This document shows, one piece after another, positions 21,391 through 33,960 of a stretch of 62,000 nt of DNA. The stretch comes from Adiantum capillus-veneris (taxonomy: Eukaryota > Streptophyta > Polypodiopsida > Polypodiales > Pteridaceae): assembly GCA_014529385.2 (NCBI GenBank), contig CM043954.1, positions 8,517,306 through 8,579,305 of the forward strand, read 5' to 3'. Every line of letters starts with the position of its first letter. The stretch's first letter is position 1. The position numbers and the translations under genes were made by a program. A model generated the notes under the pieces. The model made no database searches. It saw nothing but the letters and a program-made list of their open reading frames with translations, and was not told the DNA's origin.

Positions 21391-22970
21391 AAGCCTACAG
21401 ATGGAGAGACTAGTAAGAGTTCCAAAAGCCGTAGAAACTCTAGACGAGCAAGAAGGACTAGAATGAAAGCGAGACTAGAAAGGGAGAAAAGAGAAGAAAA
21501 GGTTGTTACAGCTGAGTTGGAAACAACTCAAGAGCAACAAACACAGCAAAGGGAAGTGGAAACCCTTAAACTAGCTGAAGCACCCAAGAGTGCTAGTTCA
21601 GGAGGATCTGTCCTAGTGGACAAAGTGAATGAGCCTTTAGACGCGATTTTACAGGCTTATGAGGCTAGATTGGCAAATAGACAGACCTTAGAACAAAGAT
21701 GGACGACTTATCCTTATCCTGAACTAGAGAAGCAGAGGCTAGAAATGTGTAAGCAGCTCATTAAAACTGCTCAAGCATTGCTAGAACCACCTCCACCGGA
21801 ATTGAAGGATAGGATAGTCACCCCATTGCACAAAGACGAGAGCATTAAAGTAGACGAATTGCCTAGAGAAGAAGTGGATCATAGGGAAGAACCACTGCCA
21901 AGGTCGCAAGACTCGAGGGTAGTCCAAAATACAACAAATGAATCAATGAGGGATTTCCCACCCTATGTTCCTATAGTTGAGGAGCAGTGGCCAGAGGAGT
22001 TATGGAAGGCTGTTCGAGATGCCCAAAAGAGAGAAGAGGATGCTGGACCAGCACCATTTCCTGAAATCACATTAGATAGACCACAAATGAGTGTTGATGT
22101 GAGGTCATATTATGGTGATGTAGGATCGATAGCCTCCGAAGACAGTAGACCTGCATCATTAAGAACTTTGCCACAGTACATGGGAGATTTTGAGGCAAAG
22201 TCTGAGATTGTGAGAGTTTCATCACAGAGGCTAGGGGGGACAAAAGAATTGGACACAAAAATATTGACTGACTTGCTATCCACGCCAGTGAAGTGCACAA
22301 TTACGCTGGCAAAACTTGTGAAAATCAGGCCAAGTATGTGGACGGATATAGGAAAATGCTTGGAAAAAATTGGGATCAAAAGCCCGTTAAGGTTTTTGGA
22401 AAAAGAGCTAGATGAGATCGAGAATCCTAGATCAAATGTAAGACCGGTACCTCTGAACAAAGTAGGAGAACACTGTGAAGGAGAAGATGGTAATGCCACT
22501 TTGCCGGTCGAGTACAATGGGATTGAAACAAAAGCTATACTTGACAGCGGAGCAGGAATTGCCATAGCAACAAAACGAATATGGGAGAAATGGGGTAGGC
22601 CTGCCTTTAGAACAACCAGAATAAAATAAAGTTAGCAGATGGGCATGTGGAAAGACCCATGGGATTGCTAGAAGCGATAGTGGTGTCTTCTTGTGGTATA
22701 GAGTATGTGCATACTTTTGCCATAGTTGACTTTGGCAAGAAAAATAACTATGAAATCATCCTTGGAAGACCATTCATGAGGCAACTCAAGATGGTACAAG
22801 ATTGGGGTTATGATTATCTATACTTGAGACATGCTGAAACCACAAGACGTGTAAATATGAGAAATCATAGTTACCAAGATGTAACTAGAACACCCGTGGA
22901 AGATTTTGATTCTGCAACACAAAGTGGATCAACAGACCATCCGTGGATGGGAAAAAAGAAAGAAATCTAG
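21391..22970 (+). pseudogene. Linker and retropepsin of element Q
   Basis: The gag frame continues after the TAG as a Glu/Arg-rich linker (21463 onward) and enters the protease. The catalytic strand is AILDSGAGIAIATKRIWEKWG, with DSGAG at 22543-22557. A frame change at about 22622-22630 separates this from ADGHVERPMG, and the second half AIVDFGKKNNYEIILGRPFMRQL follows at 22720-22790. A stop (TAG) ends the frame at 22968. The D-S-G triad and the I-I-L-G strand are intact apart from the frame change. The minus-strand fragment at 1-1865 is a homologue with the same layout. Its job would be to mature Gag. Confidence 0.85.
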
Positions 22971-23835
22971 ATGTGCGGAGCATCGGAGTGTAGTGACTTT
23001 GGGAGAAATGAGAATGCCTTAGAGAGGGTCTTAGAAGATGATGCTTACATAAGAGAACCTTTTCCGGAAGAGGTGTTAGAACCGCTAGAGTGGACTCAGA
23101 TATTGGCTACTTTGGATGTCTGTGTTAATGAGACCACACCAACAAAATTTTGCGATGAGAATGGGTATGACATAGTCCCCTACTACATGCTAAGGGTTAT
23201 GTGTGAGACAGATGAAGAATCTGAGTATGATGAACTCAAAGTCAAGACAAATGACTCTATGGGTGATCCTGCTTGTGATTCATATAATGAAGGGTTAGAT
23301 AGGCAAGAAGTGAATACCTCAATGATGTCTACAATATCATTGGGTGGTATTGCTACACTTGCTACAATGGAGGGAGGTATGAAAGCTATCCAAAGTGCTA
23401 GATGCAAATCACCACCACATGATGCATCTCTCACCACTGGAATCTCAGACAACAAGGAGTCCAGGCCAAAGATTGCTCAAGTCACTCAAGAGAACACAAG
23501 CAATCTAGTACCAAAGAAGATCAACTTTTTACTAAGTGCACAAGACGGAGTCAAGATGAATTTTATGGCAGAAATTGATACAAATTCCACGACTAATGTC
23601 ATGTCATATGGCATGTGGTTACTTCTAGGTAAGCTAAAGCTTTATGATATTCAGATAAAGGTAAATCTCTCACCTGAAGTAGATGTTATAAGTATGGGGA
23701 TTGCAGAAGCTACTCTCCAACTACACTCGCAGAATGTCAAAGAAAAATTCTTGGTGGTAGATTCTTGACAAATGGGAACACACTTGATTTTGTCCAAGCC
23801 ATGGACACAAGTCTTTGAAGACGAGCCTGAATCTT
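22971..23835 (+). pseudogene. Post-protease spacer and second retropepsin-like stretch
   Basis: In the same frame, after the TAG, comes MCGASECSDFGR and ATLDVCVNETTPTKFC, a conserved spacer that normally precedes RT in this lineage. Instead of RT there is an acidic stretch and then, from about 23520, a second retropepsin-like pattern: KMNFMAEIDTNSTTNVMSYG with D-T-N at 23577, and LILSKPWTQVF after a TGA at 23766. The usual D-(S/T)-G and I-L-G are altered to D-T-N and I-L-S, so it is probably not catalytic. The outer element shows a similar unit after integrase (30960-31265). This suggests that RT-RNase H-integrase was deleted from an ancestor that carried such a 3' unit. Confidence 0.65.
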
Positions 23836-24827
23836 CAACAATGGTCATCACGACAAGCTATCAAGTGGCAACAGAGGTCAAGCCTACAACAGTTCAAAGA
23901 TTCTTGGCTATTGAAAAAGGCAAAGCTAAAGTAAGCCCACAGTCTCTAGCCCAGCCAATGCAAGTGCAAGACAAAGCCTCTACATCAAAAGCCAAAGCAT
24001 CAACAAAACAATGGAAACTCAAGAAAAAAGTCTATCAACCGAAGTTTCCATCGCCTGAAAGTCTCCAAAGGAAGTCAAAACAGGTCAACCAAGTGCTAGT
24101 ATCCAAGGCACAGATTAAAGTTAATGATCCAATTTGGATACAATCACAGGAACAACCTCAACAAGCAAAGGTAACAGGATGGATCACATCAAGCGAGTCA
24201 ATTATTGCACAAGGCTACAAGAAAGGAAATTCAGATGTTTGGGTCAACAAGCCCAAGATAACAGCCTGGCGATATCCATCCCATGACAACCAGTCAGTCA
24301 GGAATCAACAAAGCCGTCAACGTCAATCACATAACTCAACCAAGAGAAAGGACAGGTACAAAAAGCAAAAGAGAGGGTCTTTCACTGGACAAACCATACG
24401 ACAAGTCTGGGTAATGAAATCAAAATTCTACCAGACTACCCAACAAAGTCAAGTGAAGATCACCTCCAAGAAAGTCCAAAGATTCATTCCAGTCAAGTTA
24501 CTCGAAGCACAAGGATTCTATGAGGGTAACTTTCAAATATGGTTACCTAAGGTAGTAGCTTGTCAAGGAATCACCCAGGAAAAGCAAGAAACATCAAGAA
24601 ATCAAGAGCATCCACCCACGACACCCAAGAGTACTACAACCTATAGATGGATCCCTCGTCAATTACTGTTGAGATGTCGAGCTCTACACCTTGAGCTGGC
24701 ATCCACTACGGGTCTTGGCCGCTTACGGCATTTACTCACTGGCGCGTTAGGTGACCGACACGGAGGATCTCTGCCAGTGATTCTACAGCTGGACTACACT
24801 TATAGTGCCAGCCTAGTACGCTTCTAG
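23836..24827 (+). CDS. 3' frame of element Q with repeated W-x-P-K motifs
   Basis: The open frame (from about 23772 to TAG at 24825) is basic and rich in Gln, Ser and Lys. It holds recurring short motifs: IRQVWVMKSKFY, RFIPVKLLEAQGFYEG, QIWLPKVVACQG and YRWIPRQLLLRC, each a Trp or Phe followed by a hydrophobic residue, usually Pro, and Lys or Arg. The following frame at 25111 adds MWVPKSAIEAQ. I recognise no named domain. The outer gypsy element carries the same motif style (IWLPKTK, CKWTPKQQ, YKWIPKCK) in the equivalent position, so the motif is inherited and not accidental. The repeated basic-aromatic units could bind nucleic acid, but this is a guess. Confidence 0.6.
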
Positions 24828-24907
24828 CGAGTTCACACTTAGTGACCGCATGTACATATGTGCTACTTTTCAGCTTTAGCACTTAGTCATTTTGTACTCT
24901 CTTTTCT

Positions 24908-25450
24908 GTGAAGAAGAAGAAGAAGCTTTCCATCTCTGTGTGCTTTGTGCTTGTCTTGTGTAGCTCTCTTGCATCCTCATTCTTTACAATTACTACAAGA
25001 GCAAGGCTTTTACAAAAGTACAGCCATATTTGGAAATTAAAGACAAGGTACCATCAAGTCAAAGAAGAAACAAGGCAAGTGGCAAAGGACATCACACCAG
25101 GCCCAAGAACAATGTGGGTTCCAAAATCCGCGATTGAGGCTCAACAACAAGAAAGATACACAACTCCTTTACAGCCTCTTAACAACAAAAAGAAAGCGAC
25201 GGTAAATGCGGAGGTCACGGTTTTGAAGAACACTATCTGGAAAAAGGAGACTTCATCAACCATTGCTTCAACATCAATACCTGTCTCATCAAGCGACCAC
25301 AATTTGCTACCAAGGAATGAAGAGCAGATATATGCCAATGTATTGGACAACATGGCATCTCAAACAGAAACTAACGAGAAAGGCCTAAACATCAAAAGCA
25401 TATGGAATTGGATTTCAAGCCGCGATCAGGTAAGTCCAAGCGGCCATTAA
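24908..25450 (+). CDS. Small 3' frame of element Q with a hydrophobic N-terminus
   Basis: The frame of 180 codons would start at GTG (24908); the first ATG is much further in. Residues 7-28 (LSISVCFVLVLCSSLASSFF) form one hydrophobic stretch after a run of Lys, like a signal or membrane segment. Behind it comes a hydrophilic region with MWVPKSAIEAQ and NTIWKKE, related to the W-x-P-K motifs of the previous frame. Translation may therefore have been continuous before frame damage, and the hydrophobic part may be an accident of frame. An env-like role is possible by position but has no further support. Confidence 0.35.
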   Translation: MKKKKKLSISVCFVLVLCSSLASSFFTITTRARLLQKYSHIWKLKTRYHQVKEETRQVAKDITPGPRTMWVPKSAIEAQQQERYTTPLQPLNNKKKATVNAEVTVLKNTIWKKETSSTIASTSIPVSSSDHNLLPRNEEQIYANVLDNMASQTETNEKGLNIKSIWNWISSRDQVSPSGH

Positions 25451-26668
25451 ACTTACATGGCATAAGAGTCTAGAGTCGGGCAGCTAAGCCACTAAATGAG
25501 CAAAGTGTCAGACCCAAGCTTCAAGTTAATATTTTTCTGTGGTCTATGAGTCTAGCTAAAAGGTATAAGCTCAAGCTGGAGAGTTGAGCATACATAAATT
25601 CATGTCGCTCATGCTGGAAGAGGTGAGCATAAGAGTCAAAGTCCATATAATAGCTAAGGTGAAGAAGGCGGAGTAATTCAAAAAAAAAAAAAAAGAATAC
25701 TCACACACTTGACATAGTGAGGAAGAGTGGAGAAACCTCGACAACGAAAACCCTTCTTGTGAGTAGTGAAAGATTTTGAAGCACTCATGCTATATGTTAT
25801 GCTCACTACACTAACTCGATGAAGAACCCATCAATACTCTTCTCTCGCACTGCATCTTGTTTAACATGCATAACTCTGTGCACGCATATAGATGTCCCAT
25901 CATTGGACAGATGCATTAGGCACTCTCTTTTTTATTCCACCCATGTACTTACACAAACAAATGATGATGACCAAGCGGAAACAGGTTTTAGAAGCCTTTG
26001 CTCAACAACAATGACTCTGACTTCAAGCTATTAACACTTATCCATGTATATCAAGTCCATACTAGTAGCCATATGGCCATATGTACTTTAACTCAGCATA
26101 ACTCTATAACATCAGAACCTAAGTACATATAGCCTCGCATTTAATTATGACTAAAGACATTTTTTCCCACTGGGTTTTTCTCTTTAGTCTTATCCAGGTA
26201 TCCAAGACCTTCATTTGTATATACGCTACATTTTAATTTTACTCTTTTATTTTTTATAACAACAAACACAAGAAGAACCACAATATCCCCACACTACTAA
26301 TTGCAAATCTACTGACAAGTCAAAAGGGAGAGGCCAAAAAATAGCTTGACAAAGCTTCAAGTCAACTTACAGGTACAACTGCGAGATAACAACCACAGGA
26401 AAAGCAAATACTAGAGCTACAATGACAACGACCTACTGCACCAACAAGTCGATACAACCTCATGCAATTCAAGATACAACAACCAATAGGAGGGGGAGAG
26501 TTCCAGGCTTCAAATACACTACAGGTATAACTTCAAGGCAGCTTTAACATCACGCAAAGCGACCAACTATAGAAGAGGATGCCACAACAACTTCAACCAA
26601 CACCAAGACATCAAGAACTCGTCAAGGCCAGCAAAGACATAGGGTCTTGTCGGGGACGACAAGGATTC
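25451..26668 (+). other. 3' untranslated region of element Q
   Basis: No supported frame is present. There is an A run at 25680-25693. The region leads directly to the polypurine tract and ends in a block with 'ggggagag' copies (about 26494 and 26672). Confidence 0.6.
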
Positions 26669-26680
26669 AAAGGGGGAGAG
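26669..26680 (+). promoter_or_regulatory. Polypurine tract of element Q
   Basis: AAAGGGGGAGAG lies immediately before the 3' LTR start TGTTGAAAGG, the position required for plus-strand priming. Confidence 0.9.
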
Positions 26681-27735
26681 TGTTGAAAGGACGCCCTTTC
26701 AACAACGTTTCCACAAAGATTCCATTAAGATTCTTCAAAGATTCTAAAGATTCCACATGAAGATGGTGATGAAGTAATGAAGATGAAGATGGATGCTGCA
26801 ACATGAAGATACGAGTTCATGGACGTCATCGAATATCCTGTTATTATTATTTTGAGCCATTACAGCCACTTTTGTAATGTTTACGGGAACCTCATATTTT
26901 AAATCGGCACTTGTATATTGGCCACAGATGCTTGTATAATGAGTAAAGCCAACTCGGTTTCTTGTAATTAAGCTCTGTAGAAGCCTAGAGACAATTCAGG
27001 TCATTTGGTCGGACATTAGGTTTGAAGGCTTTGTATATAAGCTGAAACCTAAGGCTCTGTAAAAGACACATTACGTTATCTCAATTAATATACAGTCGTG
27101 GGTTCTGCAGCACACAGTAGTGAGATTCACGCACACACACCGTCCCGCACACTAATCACATTGCAGATATGAGAGTAGGAGCGTGTTAGCATCGAGGAGC
27201 TCTCCGCGTCGACGCAAGCAATGCAAGCCGAGGACCACATCATGAGTCCGCTTGCTACGAGCTATATTTGGTCGTAAGTACCTCAAACGACATCCGTTCT
27301 GAATGATCGAGTAGTCGTTAGAATCAGGGCGAGAAGCTCTTTGTGTTGATATCTTTGTAGATCAGTTCCGGACACTTTGGAAATTGCTGTTTTGAGTCTA
27401 CCACGATAGCGATTAGAGATCTTACAGTTATGGCTTTCAGGGTTTAGGTGTTTGGCCGCATAGGATATGTCCTTGTGAGTCTTACCCTCCGATTTCGAGT
27501 CATTCCGATATGATTTGAGACTGTTTCGAGCTTGTAGTGTTTCGTAGGATGCGTTGTCTGTTTCTTTGCTTTATGGTAGTGTTATGGTAGGATTAGTGAC
27601 TGTAGAGTGTTGTTCGTGTCTAGCTCAGGGTTGACAACCCAGAGATTGCCTCCATGCCCTAGTCAGGTCAGCTACGTCTTCGGATTGACAGTTTGTTGGT
27701 CTGTGCTCTCGCTGTGCTCCATCGTCCGTCGCGGT
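26681..27735 (+). mobile_element. 3' LTR of element Q, lacking its last bases
   Basis: It matches 15802-16855 closely from TGTTGAAAGGACG to CGTCGCGGT. The terminal stretch TATCCGCTAACA is missing. At 27735 the sequence continues into an inverted copy of the same LTR, with the three bases GGT shared at the join. Confidence 0.9.
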
Positions 27736-28497
27736 AAGACTCACAAGGACATATCCTATGTGGCCAAACACCTAAACCCTGAAAACCATAACTGTAAGAC
27801 CTCTAATCACTGTCACGATAGACTCAAAACAAAAATTTCCAAAGTGTCCGGAATTGATCTACAAAGACATCAACACGAAGAGCTTCTCGCCGTGATTCTA
27901 ACGACTACTCGATCATTCAGAACGGATTTCGTTTGAGGTACTTACGACCAAATATAGCTCGTAGCAGGCGGGCTCGCGATGTGTTCCTCGGCTTGCATTG
28001 CTTGCGTCGACGCGGAGAGCTCCTCGATGCTAACACGCTCCTGCTCTCATATATGCAATGTGATTAGTGTGTGTGACGGTGTGTGTACGTGAAGCTCACT
28101 ACTGTGTGCACGACTGTATATTAATTGAGATAACGTAATGTGTCTTTTACAAAGCCTTAGGTTTCAGCTTATATACAAAGCCTTCAAACCTAATGTCCGA
28201 CCAAATGACCTGAATTGTCTCTAGGCTTCTACAGAGCTTGATTACAAGAAACTAAGTTGGCTTTACTCATTATACAAGCATCTGTGGCCAAAATACAAGT
28301 GCCGATTTAAAATATGAGGTTCCCGTAAACATTACAAAATGGCCGTAATGGCTCAAAATAATAATAACGGGATATTCGATGACGTCCATGAACTCGTATC
28401 TTCATGTTGCAGCATCCATCTTCATCTTCATTACTTCATCACCGTCTTCATGTGGAATGTTTAGAATCTTTGAGGAATCTTAATGGAATCTTTGTGG
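27733..28497 (-). mobile_element. Inverted partial LTR of element Q
   Basis: The reverse complement corresponds to LTR positions from about 15833 (CACAAAGATTCC) to about 16608 (GAGTCTTACC). It starts at the damaged end of the 3' LTR and ends where the outer element resumes (GTGAACAAACC). Both the first 31 bp and the last 260 bp or so of the LTR are missing. With 26713-27486 it forms arms of about 770 bp around a loop of about 246 bp. Confidence 0.9.
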
Positions 28498-29373
28498 TGA
28501 ACAAACCATGCAATACAGGATGTATTTTTTGATGGTTTATCATATTGATTGAGTTTGATTTCATCGTAGTACTCAAGAAGAATACACACCAGAGGGCTGA
28601 CCATTTGTCTAGATTGACTCATGGAGAAGCACCAATCGGAGTTGATGATGACCTATTCGAGTCATATTTATTCAATATTGAGATGGTACCAAAGTGGAGC
28701 GAACATGTCATAACCTTGCGCACCGTTGGATCATTGCAAATTGAGAGGTATCCATCAATCATTGAGCAGACACAAACACTTGTGATGATACCTAGAAGGC
28801 TAGATATAAGAAAGGAAATGATGGACTATTGAGGCTATGTATAGAGCCAACAAAAAAGAATGTGTACTTGAGACAACCCATGTGCAAGTAATGGGAATTC
28901 ACAATGGAAAAGTGCAAAAAATATTTCAATGATTGATGAGGCTTGGTGTGTATTGGCCTAATATGCAACAAAGTGTTCATGACTATATTAGTTCATGTGA
29001 TGTTTGTGCAAACCAGGCACCTATAGCACATGCTCAGGGGGGTCATTTGATATTTGTGTGACTATCATATGAGTGTAGCAGAAGGGGTTATTAAATTTTA
29101 TTTTTTCTCACAGTTTCACATACAGAATGGCACCATAAAATGGAATCACAAAAGAAATTTACAGATTGAATAGGAAAAGGGTGTATTTTATTTGTCAAAA
29201 ATTCATACATAAGGAGTTTTAGAAATAGACTTTGAAGGCACGTGATACATGCAATTTATACGTAGTGACCCCCTTGAGAGCACATGCAACACTATTTGGA
29301 GTAGCAATTGCACCCGTGGAGTAAGTACATTGTGGATTACCTAGAAAGAGGTGTCTTGCAAGAGGGGATGAGT
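28498..29373 (+). pseudogene. Outer element: end of RNase H and integrase zinc-binding region
   Basis: The frame resumes with VNKPCN, then IEFDFIVVLKKNTHQRADHLSRL and GEAPIGVDDDLFES at 28545-28680, completing the RNase H that was cut at 15801. Near 28880-29030 an integrase zinc-binding pattern is legible (GIHNGKVQ, RLGVYWPNMQQSVHDYISSCDVC). Stops interrupt it. A second version of the approach to this domain follows at 29300 onward, so the region is partly duplicated. Confidence 0.8.
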
Positions 29374-29756
29374 AAATTGAGACAAAAAACCATTCAAGCT
29401 GAAGTAGAGAGCTACGTGATAATTGAAAACCACCTTTACAAGCAAGGATATGATAACAACTTGCAAATATGTGCCACAGAAAGTGATTACATACTAATTC
29501 TTGAGCAAGCTCATGCCACACATACAAAAATCCATTCAAGCTGAAGCAGAGAGCTACGTGATAATTGACAACCACCTTTACAAGCAAGGATATGATAACA
29601 ACTTGCAAATTGAGACAAAAATCCATTCAAGCTGAAGCCGAGAGCTACGTGATAATTGACAACCACCTTTACAAGCAAGGATATGATAACAATTTGCAAA
29701 TATGTGCCACAGAAAGTGATTACATACTAATTCTTGAGCAAGCTCATGCCACACAG
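29374..29756 (+). repeat. Segment of the pre-integrase region present three times
   Basis: A block encoding IQAEAESYVIIDNHLYKQGY occurs at about 29388, 29530 and 29620. The first and third copies are about 140 bp and run on to ICATESDYILILEQAHAT. The middle copy is about 90 bp. The copies are nearly identical, so the expansion is recent relative to the decay of the element. Confidence 0.85.
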
Positions 29757-30850
29757 ACATGGGGTATATTTTTCTACAGATAAAATTGTGAAAGCAATAC
29801 TTTTTGTAGGAATTTTGTGACCGACCTTGTTCATGGATGCCAAAAAATATGTCAACGTACCAAAGCACCTTTGAGGCGAGACAAAATTTTGTTACAACCT
29901 GTGATGGGAGCAAGGGATTTTTCAAGATGGGGGATAGACTTTATTGGACCTATCACACCCCTTTCATATAGAACACATTCTCAATACATCATTTTGGCCA
30001 TAGATTATCTAACCAAATGGGTAGAAGCCAAAGCGATGCAAAGAAACGATGCAAATACCACACAATTATTTTACAAGAATGTCTTTACAAGATACATGCT
30101 ACCAATCAAAATAGCGAGTGATAGAGGGACTCACTTTTTAAACCAATGATTGAATACCTATTGTAGGACTTCCAAGTAATTCATCATAAATCTGTACCAT
30201 ATCACCCTCAAGAAAATGGAAGAGCAGAGAGCACAAACAAATTTCTATGCATAGTGCTCACCAAAATAGTGGACAAATCATGAATAGACTGGGAACAAAA
30301 GTTACATTCAGCTCTTTGGGCGTATTGAGCTGCTTACAAAACAACAATAGGAACAATACTTTTCAATATGGTGTTTGGAATTAATGCCATACTGTCCATG
30401 GAATTCTTAATTCCTACACTTTGTGTAGACAAGAACCTAGAGTGGACATGACATGAACTATCTAAAAGAATAAACCAGCTAGAGAAGCTAGATGAGCTAC
30501 GTTACGAGCTATCACTTCCATCTATGCACAAAAATGGCATATGAAGGATTTTCATTATCAACATGTGATCAACAAGGAGTTTCAAAAGGGGGACTATGTA
30601 TTAGTCGACACCTAAAAACAACATTCCAAAAAGTTAAAAAAGCAAGGTAATGGTCCATTTGTGATTAGCGACATATCATCTAGTGGTGCAATTAAACTTG
30701 CAACATTAGAAGGAGAAGGAATAATTAGCTGGATTAGTGGCTAGAGGTAAAAGAAATACCATCTACCATTAACCACTAAAAAAGGATTCATCAAGTAGCA
30801 GAATGGAAGCAGATTTCTGAAGTCATTTAAGCACACACTAACGAGGAAGC
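29757..30850 (+). pseudogene. Outer element: integrase core and C-terminal part
   Basis: The core is clear: CQRTKAPLRRDKILLQPVMG, RWGIDFIGPITPL (first catalytic Asp), YLTKWVEAKAMQRND, and IASDRGTHFLNQ (second Asp). After a frame change comes VPYHPQENGRAESTNKF (final Glu) at about 30190-30245. The C-terminal part continues to about 30850 with WEQKLHSALWAY, TLCVDKNLEWT and ISSSGAIKL-like remnants. Stops and frame changes are numerous. Residues such as GIDFIGPI and the lack of a chromodomain fit the Athila/Tat side of Ty3/gypsy. Confidence 0.85.
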
Positions 30851-30939
30851 AAAGTCCAAATTTTAAAGTGCAAAAGAATGACAAACCACAATCAATTCGT
30901 CCACTAGAAACCCCATCTCCTCCTATTGAAGAAATTTAA

Positions 30940-31885
30940 AAAGATCCAAATTGGCTTGGAGGTATGTACATATGTATCGCTGTACAAGTGGCCAATGGAT
31001 CAAAAGTGAGAGCACTTCTTGATACTGAAGGACGAGTAAATGCCATGAAGTATTTGACATATCTAAAAATGTTAGATGTAAAAATGACATCACTTTAGAT
31101 AGACCTCAAAGAAGTAAACAAGGGGATGATGTTCAACTTAGGCCTAACAAATCTGTCAATCAACGTAGATGGCCATCACTTCCCGCACCAATTTTATGTA
31201 ATGGCGGACAAGGATCTTAATGAGGCGACCATCATGGGTGTCTCATGGATGCAAACATAAAAAGTAGTTCCAAATTGGCAAGAGGAAACCTTAAAATTCA
31301 ACCTTGAAGGCACCTCTTATGTCACTCCCTTGGCACAAACTGACCATATTTGGGATGTACAACCCATTCAAACCAAGCATCAGCCTGAATTGTAGCCTAA
31401 ATTGGCTCACCACCCCATGGAAAACAAATCAAGTAGGTATGGGTGAAAAAGTCAACCATGGCAAACAAACCAACAAAAATATGGTTACCCAAGACAAAAT
31501 ATTTTCATATGAGTTTCATCTCAACCAAACAACCACCAGAAACAACTTGCAACCCTCAAAGAATTTATACTTGCAAGTGGACACCTAAACAACAAACCAA
31601 CTCTATACTAGGCCAACCCAAGTATAAATGGATACCCAAGTGCAAAGCAGAGAACAAACCACAAAATCCTATACCAAATTTGGCAATGGAGACCAAAGAA
31701 ACCATCACGACATTCACCTTCACCATCTGCACAACCCAAGTAAAAGTGGATACCAAGGCTAACACAAAGAACCACAAATATCCAACCAATGATACTCACC
31801 AAACCAACCATCAAAGAACGAGCGCATCATCTTCAAATGCTGTTATTTGGACATTGTAATATAGATGGATTCCCGCCAGTAAAAG
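30940..31885 (+). pseudogene. Outer element: 3' frame with retropepsin-like part and W-x-P-K motifs
   Basis: After integrase the plus strand reads DPNWLGGMYICIAVQVANGSKVRALLDTEGRVNA, with D-T-E where a retropepsin has D-(S/T)-G. The second-half pattern EATIMGVSWMQT follows at about 31225. The frame 31443-31859 then gives IWLPKTKYF, CKWTPKQQ and YKWIPKCKAENK, and beyond a stop YRWIPASKS. A protease-like fold after integrase is out of the usual gag-PR-RT-IN order. The same pair of modules stands in element Q at 23520-25143. Confidence 0.65.
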
Positions 31886-32047
31886 CTACTGAAAAATCAG
31901 TTTAGTACACGCATTTTGCATAGCATAATGTTACCCCATGCATCTCTTCCATTGGCACAATAGGGCCACATTACCTAGCCTTTCATAGACGCGCAATTTG
32001 TACCCATGTACATTGCACAAACCTTCCTCCGAGATGATTTAGAATAC

Positions 32048-32058
32048 GAAGGGGGGAA
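32048..32058 (+). promoter_or_regulatory. Polypurine tract at the 3' end of the outer element
   Basis: GAAGGGGGGAA closely matches the tract at 2762-2773. The following TAACAGTAGC may be a decayed LTR start (TG changed to TA). Confidence 0.5.

Positions 32059-33960
<1,902 letters not shown>

Larger units (their letters stand above)
15802..27735 (+). mobile_element. Element Q: 11.9-kb non-autonomous Athila/Tat-like LTR retrotransposon
   Basis: The element has matching LTRs (15802-16869 and 26681-27735), a tRNA-Asp PBS and a polypurine tract. Between them lie a 2.7-kb leader, gag, a retropepsin, a second retropepsin-like stretch and 3' frames. No RT, RNase H or integrase signature occurs anywhere between the LTRs, so it must have been mobilised by enzymes supplied by another element. 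It sits inside the RNase H of the outer gypsy element, which fixes the order of insertion. The 3' LTR lacks its last 14 bp or so and is joined to an inverted partial LTR (27733-28497). The coding frames carry seven or so sparse stops or frame changes, so the copy is fairly young but dead. Confidence 0.85.

Noticed and set aside
21081-21425. Hydrophobic minus-strand frame opposite gag of element Q
   Set aside because: It is the antisense of the Lys/Gln/Thr-rich gag tail; nothing supports expression.
31565-31814. Minus-strand frames with hydrophobic repeats (LGIHLYLG type)
   Set aside because: They are antisense shadows of the plus-strand W-x-P-K repeat frame.
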